This document shows, piece by piece, positions 1-12,466 of a DNA stretch of 64,000 nucleotides. The notes under the pieces are model-generated. The model had not been told where the DNA came from. It was given only the letters and a program-made list of their open reading frames with translations, and searched no databases. Position numbers and translations under genes: made by a program. The stretch lies in the NCBI RefSeq assembly GCF_045679555.1, contig NC_092094.1, positions 16,611,112-16,675,111 on the forward strand, given 5' to 3'. Each line of letters opens with the position of its first letter. Position 1 is the stretch's first letter. This DNA comes from Salvelinus alpinus (lineage: Eukaryota > Chordata > Actinopteri > Salmoniformes > Salmonidae).

Positions 1-2364
1 AACAGGTGCATTGAGAGCAACACACACTGAAACGCTTTGTCCGTGGACTTGTGCCTCTCTCCGTTTGAAAACGGGGGGTTATGTTTAATGCAAAGTTAAT
101 ATCGATTTAATGCTTGTCAGAGCTCCTCTGTATCTTGGGCCATTCCTAATCCCTCCAATGTTCCGCAGTGGCCGGATCCTAGTCAGAAACAGCTGCTGAG
201 CCAGACTTGAAGAGGGAGAGCACCACTCAAGAAGGCGGCTTATAGAAGGTGTAAAGACCGTCCATCTCCAAAGCAGCGTGTAAAATAAATAGACCATGTA
301 AAAACAAAATTAGAAATGGATGATTCCCTTTTAAATATATAACCAGTAATAAGTTATTTTTTAACAGCATAACTTTCAACGATGCTGTGGTAGGCCTATA
401 GGCCAATTTCTCTGAATGTTGTCATTGTCTGCAATGAAATGATCAAAAACACTTATTATTATTGCTTTAAAGAAAAATGTATTGAATTTATCTTAATGCT
501 AATGATGGATCTATCTACAGTATCTGCTCACTAAATACAGTTCAATATATTGAATAGAATGGCAGATTGGACGTCAGGTAAAGAGTACAATACCTTAGGC
601 AAAAAAACGAGGTTGCAAGAAAGCCATACATTTTTTATCAACATTTTCACAAATGTACGTCATTAACCTGAATATATAACAATGAATCTAGGAAACGGTT
701 GAAATATTTTGCGGCAGTCTTACTGTATCTATCTACAGTATCATTATCATTTCAATGCACCCACCTCTTGTGTCTACGGACAAGGGTGGGGTGGTGGTGG
801 TGGGGATATAATATCTGAAAAATGTGTTTTAAATGTGTTTAATTCAGCGACCGACCAGCTGTTTCTCTAGTCTATATTTGGTAAATAGAAAACAATCGTG
901 TCAGGCTTGGAAAGCTAGTAGAAATTAGTTTCGGTCACTGGGGCTAAGCTATATTTCCTGCAAACCATCTGCTTGATTTGTACAATAGGGGGATTTTCGA
1001 AGGTTCCTGAAATAATAAAACGCTTTGAACTTAACAGTGATGTTTTTTTCTGTGAAGGTGGGTGCTGTGTTAATGTGTCTTAATATGGGTTCCCCAGGCG
1101 GGACATAAAATGCAAATCTAATGATCAATACATTTATATAAAAATGTAATGATTTCACGGTTACGTAATTACTTGTCTGTTTACTCAGACATTAACTGTT
1201 TAAGCTAAGTGGCTTATATATATACAAAACATGTCATTTGTAAAATGACCCTCTTCTCTAAGGAGTGTTTCTAATCATACTTTTTTAAATTCAAGAATGT
1301 TACAGTAATTAGTCTACTCAGCCTATGAACATTTTTATTTATTTCATAATTCAATATTTTGCCTATAACAGGTAAAAGGCCTAAATACTGACACCATCTG
1401 AAAAGTGCCAGACAAGGCACGATGAATAGAGGCTATAGCATTAAAACTTGATATATAACCATCACACACCATGAACCTCACACCACAAACGTAGGCCTAC
1501 AGTTTAGACTCTGCTCTGTCCTAATAAATACATTATTCTATGGTCTGAAAAGATTGAGTAGGCTTAATTTGTGTTTATGTGGAAGTTTTGCTAACGATGT
1601 CTTTACTGCCAGGGCTCTTTTGCATAAAATATCCACAGCCCAAATGGGATTCACCTATAAATAGCCGAAATAAACTCACTCGGCCATGCTTGGGTAACAT
1701 GCAAGACTGATGGATCAGATGGCTAATTGAAACCTACTAATATGAGATCATTTGTAAAATATATACAAAAATTATGACAATTTATTTTTGCGTTAGTAAT
1801 GGACATGGTTACCATGCATCTATTTTCATGGGAAGCGCCTGGCGCATAATTTAATGGAGATTTGCCTTCTGTGCCATCACTTAGGACACACGCGGGCTTA
1901 CCTTCCCCGCACTTTCAAAGCAGAAGAGTTGACTCTCCAGAAAGAAATGTGAAGGTAACCACTTTAAAATGAATGGCTAGGAGAACAAAACAGAGAGAGC
2001 AGCGGTCAAACGCCATTAGTCACAGGTCTTAGCCAACAGGCCTCAGGATTCACCTCTCCTAGCCGATCACAGAAAAGAACTTCGAAATAGAATCTTCCTC
2101 AAAGAAACTCTTTTGTTCACTTTCCCCCCTGTTTTATAATCTATTTCATCAGTGGGCGGTTATCATTTTCCTCCTGCGGTTTGCAACCTATCCTAAAAGT
2201 ATTTGCTTTGACATAGGCCTGTCTACCAGGCTACAATAAAATGAACCCATGTGTAGCGCTGCATGGGTCTGACCTAGCTCTCTAAACAATGCTTCTACGG
2301 TTTAAATGGCAGATACAGTGGAAAAACGTATGGAGCTTGTAAAAAAATAAAAAAAATAAAAATC
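1..2364. other. 5' flank of dbx1, no gene seen
   Basis: AT-rich sequence with no coding exon that I can support. Short open frames here have no recognisable product. It probably holds distal regulatory sequence of dbx1, but I see no element I can name. Confidence 0.5.
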
Positions 2365-2793
2365 GGTAACGCTATTTTAAGGGTCCATAATAAACCATTT
2401 ATAAGGCATTTACAAACAGTTTATTCACCATTTATTAATCCTTACTCCCACATTTGTAAATGTTAGTAAGCTAGTTATTCACATTGACATAGGCCTATGT
2501 ATATATATTTAAATCCTGTGTTGTGTGCTTATTTTTTATCAGGTACTACTGAAATGTCTACAAATGGCATGCCCATATTTTGTTGAGAAATTTCACTGAT
2601 CCCTCAAAACATTTATCAAGTATTTATCAAGTATAAATAGCGTTAACTTTAGATTAGGGACTACAACAAATACTTTACTAATGATTAATAAAGGACTTAT
2701 AAATGTTGGAGTAATGATTAATAAATAGTTAACACACACTTTATAAATGCCTTTTAAATGGTTTGTTACGGAACCTTAAAATAAAGCGTTACC
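2365..2793. mobile_element. hAT-like MITE
   Basis: The ends are long imperfect inverted repeats. The left end begins GGTAACGCTATTTTAAGG and the right end is its near complement ending CGTTACC. Similarity continues inward for about 60 bp. The flanks TAAAAATC and AAAAAATC match at 7 of 8 positions, as expected for the 8 bp target duplication of hAT elements. No transposase is present, so it is non-autonomous. Confidence 0.75.
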
Positions 2794-4031
2794 AAAAAAT
2801 CATGCCCTAAACTTTTAACTCTTAAAATGATGATAATAATACTAATAGTAATTGAATGACATCAATGTGAACTATAGCTGTCCTACCACCAGGTGTATTT
2901 ATGTTTTATTATTAGGCCTACATAACTTGGCCTATCATTCATTTTTTTAATTAAATGTCTTAAAGTCACATGGTTCATTCTCAAACCGTAGGCTAAATAG
3001 CATTATAGTGACTGTTGAAATACATTAGGCATCTAATTGCAAGTAGGCTCATTGATGATTTTTCTGCCCTGTTTTGGTCTTTCAAGAAATAGGACACACA
3101 TTTCCAAGGCACACACTGACACACAACAGTTATTTTGAATAAATGTAGTCATTAAATTCAAAACCGTTTTATCTATTGGTGTCTTACAGCACAAATGCAC
3201 TTAAAGAATGAGACTCTAACCGCCCATTGAAATCAAACTGAATAATACGATTTTTTTGAAAGATTTGTGTCAGGGTAAGAAAGAAAAAACAGCTGAGAGG
3301 GTGACAGTTACTTCATGGATAAGAGGATAAGAGCGCAATGGCCAGAGCTGCACATTATTTTCAGCGGGACCAGCGACATGAAATGGGATCTCTCGGATTC
3401 ACAGTTTTTAACACACCAGTTAAATATTCTGACATTAAAGCCTGTCTGATTTTCACAGAGAAAAACAGACTGGTACAGACGACATATTGTGCTCATAATA
3501 TCCTACCCAATAGGCTAAGCTACAGTTAAAAAAAAAAACTCAGTTTCAATGAGCTACGAGGGAAAATGGTCATACAAAACAAGAAGCCTAATAATAATAA
3601 TAACAATAATAATAATAACAACAACAATAGCCTAATTACAACAATATTTTGAATACAAGTGAATGCGGATAATATTTATAAATAATTACAATTATGGCAT
3701 TTTACAATCAACTTTGGTGGTCATGTAAATTGTCTCACATTGCATCCTAATAGAAATTAGAATCACCATATTCTCACAGTTCCTCCCACAAGCCCGAAAC
3801 TAACGACATTGTGCTGTTACGTGCTCAAACGAATTTAATAGACACTTTTAAACCCTCTATTCACAGACAAACGTTGTTGGAGTCCTTTAAAAATAGCCTT
3901 TAATTAGTCTCTGTGTGCTGCCACCGTTATCACAGTGAAAACTATACCAAAAAGTGGTCAGTGTGCAAAATTGATGACTACACTTTCTTTGTTAAAAGGA
4001 CATTGTCTAGAGCTTGCTTATGAAGTCTAAT
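2794..4031. other. dbx1 upstream noncoding region
   Basis: Noncoding. It contains a short imperfect (AAT)n/(AAC)n microsatellite at about 3591-3629 and otherwise AT-rich sequence. No gene is visible. Confidence 0.5.
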
Positions 4032-4168
4032 CCAATCATAAATAGCTTCTTCGAACCAATCAGCAGGCACTGAATTTCCCCTGAAAGAAACTCACGTCGA
4101 GAACTTTGTTGAACTTCATTGTTTGACTGTCAGTTTCGAAAAGGCTTTGCTAACGGTCCACTATAAAA
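4032..4168 (+). promoter_or_regulatory. dbx1: dbx1 core promoter (CCAAT boxes and TATA box)
   Basis: Two CCAAT boxes lie at 4032-4036 and 4056-4060. A TATAAAA box is at 4162-4168, about 130 bp before the start codon. Transcription should begin near 4190-4200. The arrangement is seen directly; promoter function is inferred. Confidence 0.65.
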
Positions 4169-4298
4169 AGCTTCTTCTAAATGGAATGGTCAGAAGAGAA
4201 CTGTGAGTCTTTCCACTTGGATCCTATAGGCGACGGAAACTCATTCAGTGAGAAAGGGCTCTTTACAATTACTTTTCCTTATCCACCCAAAAGGAGCA

Positions 4299-4665
4299 AT
4301 GATGTTCCCTAGTGCACTTGCGGCTCCTGATATGTACCCCAGACTACTTCGACCGCCGGCGGCTCACTCTCTGCCCCAGTCCTTGCATTCAGCGTTCGCC
4401 GCCCACTCAAGCTTTTTGGTGGAGGACCTGTTGCGGATCAGCCGGCCAGTGAGCTACTTGCAACGGACGATTCCGTTACCCAGCGTGTCTCCCCCGGGAT
4501 CAGGAGCCACCACGCTGACCTGCAGTCACCACACTGACCAAGCTGTCATCACCACTTCAGCACAGACAAGAACGGGTTCTCCTCAGAACTCACTCTCCAT
4601 CAACAACGACCCTAACTATCTGAAGTTTGGAGTTAATGCCATCCTAGCACCAGAAACGAGAAACG
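4299..4665 (+). CDS. dbx1: dbx1 exon 1
   Basis: 367 bp from the ATG pair to a GTAAGA donor at 4666. It encodes the N-terminal conserved block and the LKFGVNAIL motif typical of Dbx. It ends in phase 1. Confidence 0.95.
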
Positions 4666-7600
4666 GTAAGATTATTGGGAATGTATAGGCTAATGTAAAC
4701 TTCATTATTTAGCATTTACAAACAGGACACCTGTTACGCAGGGATGTGAACTTGTGTAATGCATGGATCGAGATTATGAGGGTAGTGTCACAATATTTTA
4801 GGCCTATATGATTTCCTATATGATTTGACAAAACTAAATGAGTCATTTAATTCAATGTTTTCTTTCATTTTGAATCACAGCATCGTGTACACCTTCAATG
4901 CATCATGCCATGCACGGGAAAACCTTCCCTCTGCCATATTTTGACGGATCGTTTCATCCCTTCCTCAGAGCATCCTATTTTCCAGGTAAATCCACTTAAT
5001 AACCCGATGTCATGCTCCATGTATTCAGTTGATGTCGTTGTACCTTAAAACAATCTGCCATTGGCTAGTTGAATCTAGAGGAAATACAACCGTTAGTTCA
5101 GAGGTTGGAAGTCGAAGAACATCGTGGAATCAGTCTCGCCAATTTGATGCCCTATTTAGCAGAGGCAGGGACTGCTGACATTTTGCACCGGTTCCCCTAA
5201 TCTACAAATTAGCCGCAATTGTCATGGTCTAAATTTGAGGCGGATCCCCTCTCACAAGGAAGCTGCTTGCGTCTCTTCATTGCTTCTCTTTCCCACCGAG
5301 CCAGTGCACTTAGTTACTGATAACTCACAAAGCTTTCAGCACCATGACTAATTGGTCAGCTCCCTCCGGCAGCCACACACATGCTGCTGATAGGCATTTA
5401 CCAGTCATGGACTAATTCCCCATTAGGGGCTATTCATTATTTCAATATTCTCACAAGACCACATAGAGGGTTATGCATGTTTATGGATCGTGCTGATGTG
5501 AGAAATCTAAAGTTAGCTAACAATACAGTGGCTTGCGAAAGTATTCACCCCCTTGGCATTTTTCCTATTTTGTTGCCTTACAACCTGGAATTAAAATAGA
5601 TTTTTGGGGGGTTTGTATCATTTCAATCAATCAATCAATTTTATTTTATATAGCCCTTCGTACATCAGCTAATATCTCGAAGTGCTGTACAGACACCCAG
5701 CCTAAAACCCCAAACAGCTAGTAATGCAGGTGTAGAAGCACAGTGGCTAGGAAAAACTCCCTAGAAAGGCCAAAACCTAGGAAGAAACCTAGAGAGGAAC
5801 CAGGCTATGAGGGGTGGCCAGTCCTCTTCTGGCTGTGCCGGGTGGAGATTATAACAGAACTATGCCAAGATGTTCAAAAATGTTCATAAGTGACAAGCAT
5901 GGTCAAATAATAATCATGAATAATTTTCAGTTGGCTTTTCATAGCCGATCATCAAGAGTTGAAAAACAACAGGTCTGGGACAGGTGGCGGTTCCATAACC
6001 GCAGGCAGAACAGCTGAAACTGGAATAGCAGCAAGGCCAGGCGGACTGGGGACAGCAAGGAGTCACCACGGGCGGCAGTCCCGACGCATGGTCCTAGGGC
6101 CCAGGTCCTCCGAGAGAAAGAAAGAGAGAAGGAGAAAATTAGAGAGCCAAGATTTTCAAAATGTTCATAAATGACAAGCATGGTCAAATAATAATCAGGA
6201 ATAAATCTCAGTTGGCTTTTCATAGCCGATCATTAAGAGTTGAAAACAGCAGGTCTGGGACAGGTAGGGGTTCCATAACCGCAGGCAGAACAGTTGAAAC
6301 TGGAATAGCAGCAAGGCCAGGCGGACTGGGGACAGCAAGGTGTCATCATGCCCGGTAGTCCTGACGTATGGTCCTAGGGCTCAGGTTCTCAGAGAGAAAG
6401 AGAGAACAAGAGAATTAGAGAGAGCATACTTAAATTCACACAGGACACTGGATAAGACAGGAGAAGTACTCCAGGTAACCAACTGACCCTAGCCCCCCGA
6501 CACATAAACTACTGCAGCATAAATACTGGAGGCTGAGACAGGAGCGGTCAGGAGACACTGTGGCCCCATCCGAAGAAACCCCCGGACAGGGCCAAACAGG
6601 AAGGATATAACCCCACCCACTTTGCCAAAGCACAGCCCCCGCACCACTAGAGGGAAATCCTTTTGTTGCGATTGCAAACGTAATAAAATGGTGGTCCGAT
6701 AGTCCAGGATTATGTGGAAAAACATTAAGATCTACAACATTTGATTTATACAACATGCCTACCACTTTGAAGATGCATTTTTTTTAAATTGTGAAACAAA
6801 CAAGAAATAAGACAACCCACGCCAAAATCAATACTTTGTAGAGCTACCTTTTGCAGCAATTACAGCTGAAAGTCTCTTGGGGTATATAAGCTTGGCACAT
6901 CTAGCCACTGGGATTTTTGCCCATTCTTCAAGGCAAAACAGCTCCAGCTCCTTCAAGTTGGATGGGTTCTGCTGGTGTACAGCAATTTTTAAGTCATACC
7001 ACAGATTCTCAATTGGATTGAGGTCTGGGCATTGACTAGGCCATTCCAAGACATTTAAATGTTTCCCCTTAAACCATTCGAGTGTTGCTTTAGCAGTATG
7101 CTTGGGGTCATTGTCCTGCTGGAAGGTGAACCTCCACCCCAGTCTCAAATCTCTGGAAGACTGAAACAGGTTTCCCTCAAGAATTTCCCTGTATTTAGCG
7201 CCATCCATCATTCCTTCAATTCTGACCAGTTTCCCAGTCCCTGTTGATGAAAAATATCCCCACAGCATGATGCTGCCACCACCATGCTTCACTGTGGGGA
7301 TGGTTTTCTCGGGGTGATGAGAGGTGTTGGGTTTGCACCAGACATAGCATTTTCCTTGATGGCCAAAAAGCTAAATTTTAGTCTCATCTGACCAGAGTAC
7401 CTTCTTCCATATGTTTGGGGAGTCTCCCACATGCCTTTTGCCGAACACCAAACGTGTTTGCATATTTTTTTCTTTAAGCACTGGCTTTTTCTGGCTACTC
7501 TTCTGTAAAGCCCAGCTCTGTGGAGTGTACGGATTAAAGTGGTCCTATGGACAGATACTGCAATCTCCGCTGTGGAGCTTTGCAGCTCCTTCAAGGTTAT

Positions 7601-9725
7601 CTTTGGTCTCTTTGTTGCCTCTCTGATTAATGCCATCCTTGCCTGTTCCGTGAGTTTTGGTGGGTGGCCCTCTCTTGGCAGGTTTGTTGTGGTGCCATAT
7701 TCTTTCCATTTTTTAATAATGGATTTAATGATGCTCCGTGGGATGTTCAAAGTTTCTGATATTTTTTTATAACGCAACCCTGATCTGTACTTCTCCACAA
7801 CTTTGTCCCTGACCTGTTTGGAGAGCTCCTTGGTCTTCGTGGTGCCGCTTGCTTGGTGGTAGCCCTTGCTTAGTGGTGTTGCAGACTCTAGGGCCTTTCA
7901 GAACAGGTGTGTATATATACTGAGATCATGTGACAGATCACGTGACACTTAAGTTGCACACAGGTGGACATTATTTAACTAATTATGTGACTTCTGAAGG
8001 TAATTGGTTGCACCAGATCTTATTTAGGGGCTTCATAGCAAAGGTGGTGAATACATTTGCAAGCACCACTTTTCTGTTTTTTAGAGAAAAAAATTAACAA
8101 GTAATTTTTGTAATTTCCCTTCACTAATTTGGACTATTTTGTGTATGTCCATTAAATGAAATCCAAATAAAACTATATTTAAATTACAGGTTTTAATGCA
8201 ACAAAATAGGAAAAGCGCCAAGGGGATGAATACTTTTTCAAGGCACTGTAGATAGCACAGTAGCATGGAGTCGTGCAAGTAAAATCTAATGATAGGCTAT
8301 GGGCCCGTCTAATGCTACTATGCTCTCTGTTATACAGTATATTTCAAGATTAAGAATATAGGCTTATTATTTACCGAAGTTATAGTGAATTCACACATAA
8401 ATTGGCTTTCGAATAGCCAACAATAAAGACCATTAAAATAATCTAAAATGGATAAGGTGCAGATCTGGATTTAGAGACAGCTTCTTTTGAGAGCAACAAA
8501 ACAACTTTAGCCTCATAGCTTTTCGTATTTAATGAAAAGGATGTGTGGCAAAAATAGGGCCCAGCCATCAGTATTCTCCAAATGATCTTGCCATGCAGAC
8601 AGTTGTGATTAGTTTGAAAGTGTAGATCTCTTTTGTTGCAGTAATATATGGCTTTAGCGGCCTGTCCTAGGCCTTTTTTCAGTTAGTTCATTACTACACA
8701 ATTACCGTTCACGCTTCATTAACTACTCTATCTTTCATTGGGGCTTTCAAAAGGGATACTCTGCCTTTTTACCATACCAATGCTATAAGGGACCAAGCAA
8801 TGTGCTAATTAGCTGCTTCGTGCCAATTCACTCAAACGGACTGTATTTCGAATCTTAAAGAGAGACTTTGGTTTAAACTACGAAATAATTATCTTATATG
8901 CACCTTTAACCCCTCCACCCACTCGCTGAAGAAAAGGCCAGGCTAGCCTACTTTCACATTCACTTAGCCTATGTGTGCATTTTCTTGACTGTCATGATGC
9001 AATGCTAATGGTATGTTGTTTTGAAAAATATTTTAGCATCGTCTTCAGTGGTTCCTATCCCTGGTACCTTTTCATGGCCGCTGGCTGCAAGAGGAAAGCC
9101 CAGGAGAGGGATGCTCCGACGGGCAGTGTTCTCTGATGTCCAGCGCAAAGCCCTGGAGAAAATGTTTCAGAAACAGAAATACATCAGCAAACCAGACAGA
9201 AAGAAGCTGGCTGCAAAACTTGGGCTAAAAGACTCACAGGTAAAAATGTAAAAGTGAATAGTCATTTAGGCCCACATCAATACAAAACATAATCTTAATA
9301 TAGGCTAGGCCTATTTTGGGATTATTACTGGTATGCTATACTATTGTTATTAGAATCAACCATTAGGCCTATTAGATAGCCTAATAATATTTAATGTATT
9401 TTTCAAGGTGAAAATATGGTTCCAAAACCGAAGAATGAAATGGCGCAATTCCAAAGAGAGGGAGTTGTTGTCGTCCGGAGGTTGCCGGGAACAAACCCTT
9501 CCAACTAAAATGAACCCCCACCCGGACCTCAGTGACGTCGGGAAGAAGTCCTGTGAGGAGGAGGTGGATGCGTTCAGGCGGGACAGCCCGCGCTCAGCCT
9601 TCTGCCACTCTCCATCAGAGCGCGAACTTTTGAACAGTGTGGAGTCGCACCTCTCTTCGCCTTGCAACTCCAGCAAGCACTCCGACTTCTCAGAATCAGA
9701 GGATGAAGAGATTACAGTGTCTTAG
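4299..9725 (+). CDS. dbx1: dbx1 homeobox transcription factor (whole gene, four exons)
   Basis: Developing brain homeobox 1, a nuclear repressor-type transcription factor that patterns interneuron progenitors of the vertebrate hindbrain and spinal cord. Coding exons are 4299-4665, 4881-4985, 9037-9239 and 9408-9725, giving 330 residues, close to tetrapod DBX1. All introns are GT-AG and phases 1, 1, 0 agree. The N-terminus has the conserved [15 protein letters not shown] stretch (Engrailed-like repression motif region). The homeodomain spans exons 3 and 4, with the recognition helix [18 protein letters not shown]. The tail ends in an acidic stretch and EEITVS, as in other Dbx1 proteins. The start is the first of two adjacent ATG codons (4299 and 4302). 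The gene is convergent with nav2, the same synteny as tetrapods. Whether it is the a or b copy (or an ohnolog) cannot be told here. Confidence 0.96.
4881..4985 (+). CDS. dbx1: dbx1 exon 2
   Basis: 105 bp between a CACAG acceptor and a GTAAAT donor. It encodes the conserved [20 protein letters not shown] block. It is too short to stand out as an open frame but is clearly homologous to Dbx1. Confidence 0.93.
5621..6740 (-). mobile_element. L2-type LINE/SINE-tail retroelement nested in the Tc1-like element
   Basis: Read on the - strand, it ends in a (TGATTGATTG)-type tail at 5621-5640. This is preceded by a block ending GGGCTATATAAAATAAAATT, a common teleost retroelement 3' end. It interrupts the left part of the Tc1-like element, whose sequence resumes near 6740 (CATTTGATTTATACAACATG). 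Two diverged copies of an internal segment, about 5870-6115 and 6160-6390, are in tandem. No coding capacity is seen. A related copy is at 43306-44044. Confidence 0.75.
6828..7840 (-). pseudogene. Tc1-like transposase, broken
   Basis: DDE-family transposase of the Tc1/mariner type. The N-terminal helix-turn-helix part lies in 7289-7840. The C-terminal catalytic part (6828-7292) has QDNDPKHTA followed by DLNPIENLW, the second Asp and the Glu of the DD34E triad. The codon where family members start (7838-7840) reads ACG on the - strand. A frameshift and a stop codon break the frame between roughly 7290 and 7420. It cannot make a functional enzyme. Family assignment is firm; the exact subfamily is not. 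Confidence 0.9.
8251..9036. other. rest of dbx1 intron 2
   Basis: Noncoding intronic sequence leading to the TTTTAG acceptor at 9035-9036. No feature recognised. Confidence 0.5.
9037..9239 (+). CDS. dbx1: dbx1 exon 3 (homeodomain, first part)
   Basis: 203 bp, TTTTAG acceptor and GTAAAA donor. It encodes [19 protein letters not shown], then the start of the homeodomain through KLGLKDSQ. The intron position within the homeodomain, just before VKIWFQN, is that of other Dbx genes. Confidence 0.96.
9408..9725 (+). CDS. dbx1: dbx1 exon 4 (homeodomain helix 3 and C-terminus)
   Basis: 318 bp including the TAG stop at 9723-9725. It begins in phase 0 with [12 protein letters not shown]. It continues with the Dbx1-specific [17 protein letters not shown] block, then a Ser/acidic tail ending EEITVS. 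Confidence 0.96.
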   Translation: MKIWFQNRRMKWRNSKERELLSSGGCREQTLPTKMNPHPDLSDVGKKSCEEEVDAFRRDSPRSAFCHSPSERELLNSVESHLSSPCNSSKHSDFSESEDEEITVS

Positions 9726-10160
9726 TTGTGCATAACACATACATTATGCTTATATAAAGTTGTTTAAACACATACTGTATATTGTCACATATATTGTATA
9801 TAGACATTATTACCCAAATGAGACACATGCATTCTTTAATTTGAACACACAGCCTATTTATCTGTGATATAACCAATTCTCCTATATGTTAAATGTAGGG
9901 GGTCATATTTGTTGTGGCAGATATTTCAGTACTTATTAAGCAAATTTGACGTATTTTTGCAGCTTTTACTCTTTGTATCATATTTTGTACAATATTCTGT
10001 AAGGGGCATTTTTATACCAAGAGGATTATACCCGACTACAATGCTATTACATTAGATGCAATGTCTTTAATCTATGTTCAATGTATAACTTAAAAATACA
10101 TATATTATTTGTATGCTTTGTTTAAATGTTTGTATTTTGAGAGTATTTTTTTCAAATAAA
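9726..10160 (+). other. dbx1: dbx1 3' UTR
   Basis: AT-rich noncoding sequence between the stop codon and the AATAAA at 10155-10160, taken as the 3' UTR. Confidence 0.7.
10155..10160 (+). terminator. dbx1: dbx1 polyadenylation signal
   Basis: AATAAA in a T-rich context 430 bp after the stop codon. It is the first canonical signal in the 3' flank. Confidence 0.7.
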
Positions 10161-10659
10161 ACTAGAAAATGTAAAGCACAACTTCTGCTTTCTTGACAAT
10201 GGTCCAACAAAACACAATAACACTTAATAAATAATTACTGAATGTCAATAGGATTCATTATATTTCTACTACCAAAAGTAGACAATGATAGATGAGGTGT
10301 GTCACTGCTGTTCTAATATGAAAGACAGGTCAGTGTGAAAGAATGCATTGTCTTCCATTGTCTTAAAACGGACAATGAAAAAGTGCAGTCACTGTGGCCC
10401 TCCATTCTGGTTGTACACACTTCTACTGTACAGATGGCAGGTATAGGGGTATACGGGGTATAGACAGGAGGACATACCGGTCACATAGGTAGCCTAAATA
10501 ATAACAGAAAATTGAGACAGAGTTGAGACAATGGAACTGGGCTTAACACACTGAACATTGCTGAACAATATTTAAAACCACATGAGGTCAAATAAAACTT
10601 TTTGCATTTAAAATAACTTACACTGATTTAGAGGATTTCTCTGAATACAAAAAAAATGA
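10161..10659. other. dbx1-nav2 intergenic spacer
   Basis: About 0.5 kb between the two convergent 3' ends. No feature recognised. Confidence 0.5.
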
Positions 10660-10681
10660 AAAGTACAGTATCGTGACCAGA

Positions 10682-10687
10682 TTTATT
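10682..10687 (-). terminator. nav2: candidate nav2 polyadenylation signal
   Basis: AATAAA on the - strand, about 500 bp from the dbx1 poly(A) signal on the other strand. Earlier sites nearer the stop codon cannot be excluded. Confidence 0.5.
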
Positions 10688-12007
10688 CTCACAGTCTCAT
10701 GATATTTCACATCTATTATTGACAACATATTAACAACATACAATCTACAGAGTAAACCAAACTGTACACAAATTACTACTCTCTATTTCTGTACAAGATT
10801 TCTAGAAATGTTTTCAAAACATGGGATTCAGATAAAATATTTACATCTTTACATAAAACAATTTACATAAGCAAAATGCACATATAAAATAATTATTAAA
10901 CATTATTAACAACTAGATTCAATAGCACACCTTTTTCACAACATTCCAACATCCAAACTTTGTGGGACCAAGAAAAGAAAAACAAACGTTTTCTATTTGT
11001 GCTTGCATCACCCTTTACAATCCAGTAAGATATGGTAGTGAAAATACAAACCTCACAAAAATATTCACAGATCAATGTACTTACAATAGAACTCTTGAGA
11101 ATACGTAAAAATGGAAGTGAATTTTTGTTTTGGCTTTAGTCTAAAATTCCAAATGAAATTTGCATAGCATTTGTTTGTAAGAACACTCAGAGGATGAACA
11201 GCAACAGCAACAACACTGGTAGATAATGGGGACCTTGTGAGGGGGAGCAACCAAAGTGGTACCTAGTAGTAGCATAAGCCACTCTGAAAAAACTCCATCT
11301 TATGAGGGAATAAATCCTAGTCACTCCAATACAGCAACACTGAGGATCCCATTAACACTTGATGCAAATGGCCCTGGTGCTAATTCTCCAGAGTGAGCGA
11401 CTAGCGACTAGACACGCCAGCCTCTGTCTCAAAGCCATGCAGTCGCTCTGATCCTTTTCTAGACTGGGACCTTTCAGATGTGGGTCTACATGTCCAAAGT
11501 GCCTCTATAAGAGAAACACTGGGTTGAAACATTTCATGCAGGGATTGCGCTCCGTTTTGAGCTGAACAAAAGACAAACAAGCACTGTTGGGATACTGTTT
11601 GAAACGCTCATGAGGTAAGATAAAAAAACATTTTCTGTCAATAAGTTCACATTTTCCCAAGCAGAGCACCAAAAATCCTATAAGTATCACTGATTTAAAA
11701 AAATCCCTAACAAAAGCCTAGACCTTTTTGCTACCCGCTAGGTGCACAGAAAGGATGTGTTTTCATCAAAGTCTGAACAAGCTAGCAGCCAGCACCTAAA
11801 TTCTGCACAGCCTCTATAGAAATCATGTTCATTAAAGGCATGCGTGTTACCACCGTTGTTATAAAAGTAGCAAGGCATCATTTGAAAGTTAAGCATAAAA
11901 AATATGTCCACCATGGTGTGTGCCTCTCCACTAAGAAAATGCACACAGGTCAAGCTCTATGCAGCTGAGTGAATGTATATCCAGTTATTGCTACTTAGTT
12001 TGGACCA

Positions 12008-12466
12008 CATAAGCTATAGCCTAGGTTAGGTCACAGTCAAGGCAACCGGTTTGACATCTCATAAGCTATAGCCTAGGTTAGGTCACAGTCAAGTCAACCG
12101 GTTTGACATCTCATAAGCTATAGCCTAGGTTAGGTCAGTCAAGTCAACCGGTTTGACATCACATAAGTTATAGCCTAGGTTAGGTCACAGTCAAGTCAAC
12201 CGGTTTGACATCTCATAAGCTATAGCCTAGGTTAGGTCACAGTCAAGTCAACCGGTTTGACATCACATAAGTTATAGCCTAGGTTAGGTCACAGTCAAGT
12301 CAACCGGTTTGACATCTCATAAGCTATAGCCTAGGTTAGGTCACAGTCAAGTCAACCGGTTTGACATCTCATAAGCTATAGCCTAGGTTAGGTCACAGTC
12401 AAGTCAACCGGTTTGACATCTCATAAGCTATAGCCTAGGTTAGGTCACAGTCAACCGGTTTGACAT
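12008..12466. repeat. 52 bp minisatellite, about 9 copies
   Basis: Unit starts CATAAGCTATAGCCTAGG and includes a perfect 8 bp palindrome AACCGGTT and the CCTAGG palindrome. Copies are nearly identical. One lacks CAC, and the last is shortened by four bases. Confidence 0.95.

Larger units (their letters stand above)
5526..8248. mobile_element. Tc1-like DNA transposon in dbx1 intron 2, with nested insertion
   Basis: The terminal inverted repeats begin CAGTGGCTTGCGAAAGTATT on the left. The right end, read in complement, begins CAGTGCCTTGAAAAAGTATT. TA dinucleotides flank both ends (5524-5525 and 8249-8250). The interior carries a broken transposase on the - strand. About 1.1 kb of the length is a later L2-type insertion at 5621-6740. 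Confidence 0.9.

Noticed and set aside
4248..4298. N-terminal extension of dbx1 upstream of the ATG pair
   Set aside because: It opens at GTG, lies in the 5' UTR, and Dbx1 proteins begin MMFPS-like at 4299.
12008..12466. CRISPR-like regular repeats
   Set aside because: The units are directly adjacent without unique spacers and the genome is vertebrate.
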